A stretch of 7,842 nt of DNA from Bacillota bacterium (GTDB taxonomy: Bacteria; Bacillota; Clostridia; Lutisporales; Lutisporaceae): NCBI GenBank assembly GCA_023405875.1, contig JAEXXN010000354.1, positions 1-7,842 on the forward strand, given 5' to 3'. The notes under the pieces were generated by a model. That model worked only from the letters and a program-made list of their open reading frames with translations, ran no database searches and had not been told where the DNA came from. Positions 1 to 4,263 of this stretch are shown here, in pieces; within the stretch, counting starts at the first letter, position 1; every line of letters starts with the position of its first letter. Made by a program: the position numbers and the translations under genes.

Positions 1-94
1 CCTCTGTACCCTGCAAACTGCAAAACAAATATTCCATCAACGAGCTTAAAGGCTTCTCCCTTTTTTCTTTTCTTGTAGCCAGATCAGTGGACAT
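1..94 (-). CDS. 5' end of a truncated gene, possibly CheW-like
   Basis: Reading leftward from an ATG at 94-92, 31 codons stay open to the window edge. The start is well supported: a GGAGGTG ribosome binding site lies six bases upstream of the ATG. The visible protein begins MSTDLATRKEKREKPLSS, a charged, probably flexible N-terminus, followed by LMEYLFCSLQGTE. That second part fits the first beta strand of CheW proteins, where a Y-L-x-F-x-L-x-x-x-E pattern is usual, and CheW next to a chemoreceptor would make sense because CheW couples receptors to the kinase CheA. The match covers only about ten residues, so the identity is a guess, while the existence of a gene is fairly sure. It lies 110 bases downstream of the chemoreceptor on the same strand and could be co-transcribed or have its own promoter. 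Confidence 0.6.
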   Translation of the reverse strand, partial: MSTDLATRKEKREKPLSSLMEYLFCSLQGTE

Positions 95-165
95 AAAAAA
101 CACCTCCGTTATCATTACTAATCTATCCATTTATTAGCAAAAATATACTGAGGTGTGATTTTTTT
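95..165 (-). promoter_or_regulatory. Stem that can bury the RBS of the downstream gene
   Basis: On the minus strand, ACACCTC (156-150) is perfectly complementary to GAGGTGT (106-100), which contains most of the ribosome binding site of the gene starting at 94. The A-run at 165-159 can extend the pairing with the T-run at 99-95 across a two-base bulge. The 43-base loop contains a smaller CTAAT/ATTAG hairpin (118-122 with 133-137). Because the stem is followed at once by a run of Ts, it resembles both a translation-blocking hairpin and a transcription attenuator. The pairing is seen in the sequence; regulation is inference. Confidence 0.4.
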
Positions 166-175
166 ACGAATATAA

Positions 176-193
176 TGCCGGTATTGTCCGGCA
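176..193 (-). other. Small hairpin after the chemoreceptor gene
   Basis: TGCCGG (176-181) and CCGGCA (188-193) form a six-base-pair stem with a six-base loop, starting 12 bases after the chemoreceptor stop codon. On the minus strand it is followed by ATTATATT rather than a clean T-run, so it is at best a weak terminator. A T-rich tract does not appear close enough to call it with confidence. Confidence 0.35.
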
Positions 194-204
194 AATATTC
201 CCCA

Positions 205-1899
205 TTAATTTACTTTAAACACTCTGGCTGTATTATCCAGCTCTTCTGCAAGCTTGGCAAGGAATATTGCCTTGTTTGTGATTTCCGTCATGGTTGCCGT
301 CTGCTCTTCAACTGCAGCAACTACATTCTGGACACTTAATGTGTTTTTATTTGAAGCTTCGGCAACTATATCAATCGATGCCACGACCTCCTGGGTCCCT
401 GCCGACATCTCCTGCGAAGCGGCACTGACCTCCTGCACCTGTGAAAGTATAGTTTCAAATCCTTTTGATATATCCTGGAAGGAGCGGGTTACTTCATTTA
501 CAACCTGTGACCCGGTTTTGACCTCTGTTGCTCCAAATTCAATCACATTTATAACATTTTCAATTTCTTCATTCATTTTTTCAATGGTTCTCGATATTTC
601 AACCGCTGCACTATTTGATTGTTCTGCCAGATTTCTGACTTCTTCAGCAACCACTGAGAAGCCTCTGCCCTGTTCCCCCGCTCTGGCTGCTTCTATTGCC
701 GCGTTTAATGCCAGAAGATTGGTCTGACTTGATATGCCTGTTATTATTTCAATGATATCGGCAACCTTCTTTGACATTTCCCCCAGGGCCTTTACTGAAT
801 TTACCGAATCGGCCGAGTTTTTACTGATGACCTCCATTTGATCCACTACAGTTTTTATTGTTTCCTGGCCCCTTTCGGATAACCTGTTTATTGATTGGGT
901 ATTGCCGTTAACATTTTGCATATTGGCACTGGTCTGCTCTATTCCTGCCGACATCTCGTTTATCGTGCCGGATATATTGTTGATACTGTCTTTCTGGTCT
1001 TCTATGTTTGATGAAACATTCTGGATCGTTGCCGTCACTTCTTCCGATGCAGAGGTGGCGGTCTCGCTGGCTGCCATTAATTCCTGTGCTGATGCCGCTA
1101 CTTCTTCAGAGCTTGATACAACCTTTGTCACAACATCCCTCAGATTATTGAGCATTTTATTGAAGGAGCTTGCCAGATTGCCTACCTCATCCCTGTTCCT
1201 TATATGTATTTCTTCAACTGTTAAATCTCCCTGTGCAATTATGTCAACGATTTTCGATAGTTTTATAATCGGCTTTGATATTATACTTGAAATAAAAAAT
1301 GACAATAGTATGGAAATGATCGGAGTAATCAAGACCAGAAGCATAATATTCCTTATCAAGCTCTGACTTTTTAGAGTCTGCGCCTCGCTTCCATCGTCAA
1401 GCAGCTTCTGTGCCAAAGATGCTATCAGATCTGAGCTCGAGATCAAATCCTCTATTACCTTTACTCCCTCATTAGATACAATTGCCATAATTTCTTCCTG
1501 TTGATTATCTTCAATCAGGACTTTAACTTTTTCTACCAGCTTATTATATTCTTCATCTGCCTTTGAAAGGTTCGAAAGGGCAGCCTTTCCTTCTGCCGTT
1601 ATGAGAAGCTTTTCTATTTCAGTATATTTTGCCAGGAATTCTTTATTGCATTCATCCATTCTCTCAAGCTTCTTTGCATCTTTATTGATTATATATCCTC
1701 TGAAGGAGGCAACCTTCTCCAATTCTACCGCTTTCATATCCTTTGCTAAAATTGCCGTTCTGGCTCTTTTGGCAATTAATTCAGAATAGTTGCTGTTGAT
1801 ATTTCTGACCATAAATAATGTATATAGGGCGGAGACCGAAAATAATAATACCACGGCCAGAAAGCCTGCCGTTATCTTTTTACCAATTGTTAGTTTCAT
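205..1899 (-). CDS. Methyl-accepting chemotaxis protein
   Basis: This is a complete 564-residue transmembrane chemoreceptor that senses a ligand and controls the CheA-CheW kinase complex. Residues about 9-30 form the first membrane segment. About 32-180 is a periplasm-type extracellular helical domain of the size of a four-helix-bundle (4HB_MCP) sensor. About 182-207 is the second membrane segment, and a HAMP linker follows at about 208-260. The cytoplasmic signalling coiled coil runs from about 265 to 560, with the highly conserved hairpin tip around 385-425 (SSQTNLLALNAAIEAARAGE and GRGFSVVAEEVRNLAEQS). Glu/Gln pairs flanked by Ala/Ser, for example around 285 and 530, are likely methylation sites. 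There is no C-terminal NWETF-type CheR tether. The start is supported by AGAGAGGG at 1915-1908, eight bases upstream. The ligand cannot be told from the sequence. A structured leader lies directly upstream. Confidence 0.97.
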   Translation of the reverse strand: MKLTIGKKITAGFLAVVLLFSVSALYTLFMVRNINSNYSELIAKRARTAILAKDMKAVELEKVASFRGYIINKDAKKLERMDECNKEFLAKYTEIEKLLITAEGKAALSNLSKADEEYNKLVEKVKVLIEDNQQEEIMAIVSNEGVKVIEDLISSSDLIASLAQKLLDDGSEAQTLKSQSLIRNIMLLVLITPIISILLSFFISSIISKPIIKLSKIVDIIAQGDLTVEEIHIRNRDEVGNLASSFNKMLNNLRDVVTKVVSSSEEVAASAQELMAASETATSASEEVTATIQNVSSNIEDQKDSINNISGTINEMSAGIEQTSANMQNVNGNTQSINRLSERGQETIKTVVDQMEVISKNSADSVNSVKALGEMSKKVADIIEIITGISSQTNLLALNAAIEAARAGEQGRGFSVVAEEVRNLAEQSNSAAVEISRTIEKMNEEIENVINVIEFGATEVKTGSQVVNEVTRSFQDISKGFETILSQVQEVSAASQEMSAGTQEVVASIDIVAEASNKNTLSVQNVVAAVEEQTATMTEITNKAIFLAKLAEELDNTARVFKVN

Positions 1900-1930
1900 T
1901 TTCTTTTCCCTCTCTTTCAGTTACCTCTCT

Positions 1931-2011
1931 GAATTAACTCCCTGTACCGGTTGATTCCGGTTGCCGGAACTGCAAGACAAGCCTGCATCAACCGGCACAA
2001 CAGGTTAATCC
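1931..2011 (-). promoter_or_regulatory. Three-way-junction RNA in chemoreceptor leader
   Basis: Read as minus-strand RNA this 81-base segment folds into a closed three-way junction. The closing helix consists of 2011-2005 with 1937-1931, 2004-2000 with 1945-1941, and 1995-1988 with 1954-1947 (CCGGTTGA). Two hairpins branch from it: GCAGG/CTTGC (1986-1982 with 1976-1972, five-base loop) and TTCCGG/CCGGAA (1969-1964 with 1960-1955, three-base loop). Two pairs are G-U wobbles on the minus strand but would be A-C mismatches on the plus strand, so the folding RNA is probably the chemoreceptor mRNA leader. It ends 31 bases before the chemoreceptor start. I recognise no known riboswitch consensus; the function is unknown and a cis-regulatory role is inferred from position. 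Confidence 0.5.
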
Positions 2012-2063
2012 AATATAAAATAGTATTTTCATTTTTCATGCAACCAGGCTATCCACTCCTTCC

Positions 2064-2140
2064 CCGGCACCCGCCGGCAGACTATATAGAATACGCCCGA
2101 GAGCAGCTTATTTGATATACCTGATATTTGCGCATTCTAT
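2064..2140 (-). promoter_or_regulatory. Upper stem-loops of the chemoreceptor leader
   Basis: An 11-base-pair stem joins 2140-2130 with 2096-2086 on the minus strand (ATAGAATGCGC with GCGTATTCTAT, one G-U wobble that would be an A-C mismatch on the other strand). It encloses a 33-base loop. It is followed eight bases later by a second hairpin, CCGGC/GCCGG with a four-base loop (2077-2064). A purine-rich, unpaired-looking stretch (GGAAGGAGTGGATAG) follows at 2063-2049. Together with the three-way junction this makes a leader of about 240 bases before the chemoreceptor. No known RNA family was recognised. Confidence 0.4.
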
Positions 2141-2218
2141 GAATTAAGAAATATATAGGACTTTGAATTTTTATTTGGCAGAAGTTCAATAGGGATTTTT
2201 CATTTTTATCATGTTATT

Positions 2219-2248
2219 AATGTAACAAATTACATAAAATGTTACATT
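2219..2248 (+). repeat. Left recombinase core-like site
   Basis: This 30-base imperfect palindrome has outer arms AATGTAAC (2219-2226) and GTTACATT (2241-2248) that are perfect reverse complements. Taken as 11-base arms around an 8-base centre (TTACATAA, 2230-2237), the layout is that of a tyrosine-recombinase core site such as dif, with arms matching at nine of eleven positions. Bases 2219-2243 recur inverted at 3035-3059. Confidence 0.6.
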
Positions 2249-2327
2249 ATAGTTTTTGTTCATATCAATTAACAGTAAGGATTATAAAATTGTATAGAAA
2301 TAATTTATAAATTATTGATTGAACTTT

Positions 2328-2368
2328 AATGTAACATTATATATCATATTTTTATAATACATTACATT
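2328..2368. repeat. Inverted AATGTAA motifs flanking the int promoter
   Basis: AATGTAAC at 2328-2335 and TTACATT at 2362-2368 are inverted copies of the motif that forms the outer arms of the left core-like site. Inside them, ATTATA (2336-2341 region) and TATAAT (2353-2358) extend the symmetry imperfectly. One copy overlaps the -35 region of the recombinase promoter and the other falls near the expected transcription start. Binding of the recombinase here, giving self-repression or a nucleoprotein complex, is an inference. Confidence 0.4.
2331..2358 (+). promoter_or_regulatory. Putative promoter of the recombinase gene
   Basis: A perfect -10 hexamer TATAAT lies at 2353-2358, with a partial -35 GTAACA (four of six) at 2331-2336 and a 16-base spacer. 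Transcription would start near 2365 and give a short leader to the ATG at 2386. The area is AT-rich, so other hexamer pairs are possible. Confidence 0.45.
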
Positions 2369-2385
2369 GCAAAGGGGAATGGCCA

Positions 2386-2946
2386 ATGACAGTTGAACCA
2401 ATAAGATGCAAAGTTAAAATAAAACAAATGTACCAGTATTTACATGGCAAAGACCCAAAATACGGTTTGCTTTTCAAGTTTGGATTGAATACAGGCTTAA
2501 GAATCAGCGATATTCTTCCAATAAAGGTAAAGGACATCCTTGTCAGCAGTGGAGAATTTCGTGATTATCTGGTCTTGAATGAAAAGAAAACAAAAAAGGA
2601 AAAAAAGATCAAACTAAATGACGCGTTGCGGAAAATAATCCTACCGTATGTAAAGCAAAATAATCTTTTATTTGAAGATTATCTCTTTCCCAGCAAAAAA
2701 GGCACTCATATCGGCAGGATTCAAGCCTATCGTGTATTAAAAGACGCTGCAAAGCTTGTTAGAATTGAAAACTTCGGCACTCACAGCCTGCGAAAAACCT
2801 GGGGCTATTGGACTTATAAAATATCAAAATATAATATCGGGTTGATAATGGATACCTTTAACCACAGCTCACAAAGTATAACACTCCGATATATCGGTGT
2901 TAATCAGGATCAAAAAGATGAGCTGTACTCTCTTGTTCAGTTATAG
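2386..2946 (+). CDS. Small tyrosine recombinase / phage-integrase family
   Basis: This 186-residue protein should cut and rejoin DNA at specific sites through a covalent 3'-phosphotyrosine link. The full catalytic set is visible: Arg39 in TGLRISDIL, Lys68 in the KKTKKEKK beta-hairpin, His133 and Arg136 in GTHSLRKTWG, His160 in FNHSSQS, and the nucleophile Tyr169 in LRYIG. It is much shorter than XerC/XerD (about 300 residues). Almost the whole protein is the catalytic domain and the N-terminal arm/core-binding domain is reduced to some 20-30 residues, as in FimB/FimE (about 200 residues). It resembles a family of short integrases common in Bacilli and Clostridia. The start is supported by AAAGGGG at 2371-2377, eight bases upstream; an ATG at 2379 is out of frame. 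The gene is alone, flanked by inverted core-like sites, and followed by a terminator at 3080-3110. Confidence 0.93.
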   Translation: MTVEPIRCKVKIKQMYQYLHGKDPKYGLLFKFGLNTGLRISDILPIKVKDILVSSGEFRDYLVLNEKKTKKEKKIKLNDALRKIILPYVKQNNLLFEDYLFPSKKGTHIGRIQAYRVLKDAAKLVRIENFGTHSLRKTWGYWTYKISKYNIGLIMDTFNHSSQSITLRYIGVNQDQKDELYSLVQL

Positions 2947-2965
2947 TAGGAAATAATTTAATAAC

Positions 2966-2994
2966 TTGAATAATTTTTACAATAGTAGTATATT
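2966..2994 (+). promoter_or_regulatory. Possible outward promoter at cassette right end
   Basis: TTGAAT (2966-2971, four of six to the -35 consensus) and TATATT (2989-2994, five of six to the -10) are separated by exactly 17 bases. It reads rightward, out of the cassette, and would meet the terminator at 3080-3110. There is no gene ahead of it in this orientation. AT-rich DNA produces such pairs by chance, so this is tentative. Confidence 0.3.
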
Positions 2995-3029
2995 TATGTA
3001 TAGAAACGTCTTATTTTGTCGAATTATTT

Positions 3030-3059
3030 TAAACAACATTTTATGTAATTTGTTGCATT
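3030..3059 (-). repeat. Right recombinase core-like site, inverted copy
   Basis: Bases 3035-3059 are the reverse complement of 2219-2243 with one mismatch (3055 against 2223), including the identical 8-base centre TTACATAA read on the minus strand. The inner arm (3030-3034) diverges from the left site, so the perfect symmetry of the outer arms seen on the left is weaker here. Identity is highest over the presumed crossover region, as strand exchange by a tyrosine recombinase would need. Confidence 0.55.
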
Positions 3060-3079
3060 GTAAATATATGTATCCCTTA

Positions 3080-3110
3080 CCATCTGTGCTAAGTGCGCAG
3101 ATGGTTTTTT
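3080..3110 (+). terminator. Rho-independent terminator downstream of recombinase
   Basis: A ten-base-pair stem (CCATCTGTGC, 3080-3089, with GCGCAGATGG, 3095-3104; one T-G wobble) with a five-base loop is followed by six Ts at 3105-3110. It is oriented for the plus strand and lies 133 bases after the recombinase stop. It is outside the inverted repeats, so it would not move with the cassette. Confidence 0.85.
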
Positions 3111-3141
3111 ACTCACTTTCATTATTGTTTCCTTTTCCCGT

Positions 3142-3193
3142 AAAAATAAAAATCATGGTATCGGGAAACTTTTCTTTCCCTATTACCATGATT
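3142..3193 (-). terminator. Terminator of the dnaX-ybaB-recR operon
   Basis: Bases 3184-3193 pair perfectly with 3151-3160 (AATCATGGTA on the minus strand). After a small internal loop, 3175-3180 pair with 3163-3168 (GGGAAA/TTTCCC), leaving a six-base loop. On the minus strand the stem is followed by TTTATTTTT (3150-3142). It begins about 45 bases after the recR stop codon. Confidence 0.8.
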
Positions 3194-3236
3194 CTACTTT
3201 AAATATTTATTCACTTTACCTATAACGCATGCGTCG

Positions 3237-3836
3237 TTATATTTCCCGCCTGCCCTCCATGGCCTTCATGAGTGTCACTTCATCTGCATATTCCAGGTCT
3301 CCTCCCACCGGTACTCCGTGGGCAATTCTGGTAACCATGATGCCTGCGGGTTTTAGCAAGCGTGAGATATACATTGCCGTAGCCTCACCCTCTATGTTAG
3401 GATTGGTGGCAATTATTACCTCCTTTATATCTGTGTCCGCCACTCTTGTGAGCAGCTCCTTTATCCTGATCTCCTCCGGCCCCACCCCTTCCATGGGTGA
3501 TATGGCCCCGTTCAGGACATGGTACAAGCCCTTGAATTCCCTCGTCTTCTCCATTGCCACCACATCCTTGGGATCCTCCACTACGCAGATAGTACTGCTG
3601 TCCCTCTTTGCATTTGCACAGATGCTGCAGACCTCAGAGTCTGTTATGTTGCAGCATATCCTGCATTGCTTGATATTTCTTTTTGCATTTGTAATGGAGC
3701 CTGCCAGCTGTTCTACATCGGATGCAGGCATTTTAAGTATATAAAAGGCAAGCCTTTGGGCTGTTTTATTCCCTACTCCGGGCAGTTTTGCCAGCTCATC
3801 AATAAGTTTCGCTATCGGAGCTGCATAAAAGCTCAT
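3237..3836 (-). CDS. recR: Recombination mediator protein RecR
   Basis: RecR acts with RecO (and RecF) to load RecA on SSB-coated single-stranded DNA at gaps and stalled forks. The 199-residue length is standard. A helix-hairpin-helix is visible at about 10-30 (KLPGVGNKTAQRLAF). A four-cysteine zinc finger follows at Cys58, Cys61 (Cys62 adjacent), Cys70 and Cys73. A Toprim domain spans about 81-175, with the acidic VVEDPKD motif and NPNIEGEATAMYISRLL. The conserved C-terminal HGVPVGGDLEYADEVTL is present. Its ATG shares one base with the stop codon of ybaB (TAATG), and its GGAGGG ribosome binding site lies inside the end of ybaB, so translation is probably coupled. It is the last gene of the dnaX operon. 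Confidence 0.98.
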   Translation of the reverse strand: MSFYAAPIAKLIDELAKLPGVGNKTAQRLAFYILKMPASDVEQLAGSITNAKRNIKQCRICCNITDSEVCSICANAKRDSSTICVVEDPKDVVAMEKTREFKGLYHVLNGAISPMEGVGPEEIRIKELLTRVADTDIKEVIIATNPNIEGEATAMYISRLLKPAGIMVTRIAHGVPVGGDLEYADEVTLMKAMEGRREI

Positions 3837-4177
3837 TAAAACAACCCTCCAGGCAGATTCATTCCGCCGGTTATCTTGCTCATTTCCCTGCTGAGCATTT
3901 CATCCGCCTGTCTTATAGCTTCGTTTACAGCAGCAGTGATAAGGTCCTGAAGCATTTCCACATCCTCCGGATCGATTACTTCAGGCTTTATAGCTATTGA
4001 TACTATTTCCTTCTTTCCGGTTGCCACTACAGTAACAGCCCCGCCTCCTGCACTGGCCTCAACAGTCCTCTGCTCGATTTCCTCCTGAAGCTTTGCCATT
4101 TCCTTCTGCATCTTCTGTACCTGCTTCATCATGTTATTCATATTTCCTCCCATGCCTGGGAATCCACCTTTTGCCAT
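3836..4177 (-). CDS. ybaB: YbaB/EbfC family nucleoid-associated protein
   Basis: This 113-residue protein belongs to the small dimeric DNA-binding YbaB/EbfC family, which coats DNA and is nearly always found between dnaX and recR. The N-terminus is Gly/Met/Asn-rich (GGFPGMGGNMNNMMKQ). A helical stretch (about 17-40, KQVQKMQKEMAKLQEEIEQ) follows, then the beta-sheet core with VEASAGGGAVTVVATG and the IDPEDVEMLQDLI segment, and a Gly-rich tail. Length and motifs are typical. A GGAGG ribosome binding site precedes the ATG by eight bases. It lies 86 bases after dnaX with a stem-loop in the gap, and overlaps recR by one base. Its exact cellular role is not settled in the family; the context suggests a link to replication or repair. 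Confidence 0.97.
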   Translation of the reverse strand: MAKGGFPGMGGNMNNMMKQVQKMQKEMAKLQEEIEQRTVEASAGGGAVTVVATGKKEIVSIAIKPEVIDPEDVEMLQDLITAAVNEAIRQADEMLSREMSKITGGMNLPGGLF

Positions 4178-4227
4178 TTATAATTCCTCCTCTATTTTTT
4201 ACACGATAAAATATATCTGTAAGCAAC

Positions 4228-4248
4228 GGAACGGTTTAGAACCGTTCC
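4228..4248 (-). other. Stem-loop between dnaX and ybaB
   Basis: GGAACGGTT (4228-4236) and AACCGTTCC (4240-4248) make a perfect nine-base-pair stem with a three-base loop, 15 bases past the dnaX stop. No T-run follows on the minus strand, so it is not a normal terminator. It may be an mRNA processing or stability stem, a partial terminator setting the dnaX:ybaB ratio, or a stray copy of a dispersed palindromic repeat. Which of these holds cannot be decided here. Confidence 0.6.
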
Positions 4249-4263
4249 CTACGATTCATTATA

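Larger units (their letters stand above)
2219..3059. mobile_element. Tyrosine-recombinase cassette bounded by inverted sites
   Basis: The segment contains a single gene, a 186-residue tyrosine recombinase, and is bounded by inverted copies of a 25-base sequence (2219-2243 and 3035-3059) that agree at 24 positions, with 20 consecutive matches. It is visibly richer in A+T than dnaX, recR or the HD-GYP gene. Because the boundary sequences look like recombinase core sites in opposite orientation, the most direct reading is a self-inverting cassette like the FimB/FimE class of switches. A transposon-like element with terminal inverted repeats is the alternative. No target-site duplication was evident in the bases immediately outside. 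Boundaries are those of the inverted repeats; the element could be larger. Confidence 0.5.

Noticed and set aside
254..1789. Plus-strand reading frames across the chemoreceptor gene
   Set aside because: They are opposite-strand shadows of the Ala/Ser/Glu-rich coiled-coil coding sequence, without ribosome binding sites or family motifs.
1931..2140. c-di-GMP-I (GEMM) riboswitch before the chemoreceptor
   Set aside because: The stretch GGATAGCCTGGTTGC (2054-2040) faintly recalls the 3' part of GEMM, but the GCAAACC, GACGCAAAGC and GNRA-loop hairpin parts are missing and the stems do not fit.
2291..3006. Ten-base direct repeat TGTATAGAAA at 2291-2300 and 2997-3006
   Set aside because: It is short and in very AT-rich DNA, with no extension or symmetry; chance is the simplest explanation.
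2219..3059. Ordinary integrated element with attL and attR
   Set aside because: The two site copies are inverted, not direct, so excision between them is not expected; the segment also carries only one gene.
2966..3202. 78-codon plus-strand reading frame after the recombinase
   Set aside because: It runs through the right inverted repeat and two terminators, has no ribosome binding site and a composition typical of AT-rich non-coding DNA.
3225..3234. Perfect ten-base palindrome ACGCATGCGT beside the recR stop
   Set aside because: It is too short and without a loop or partner copy in the window; no role can be supported.
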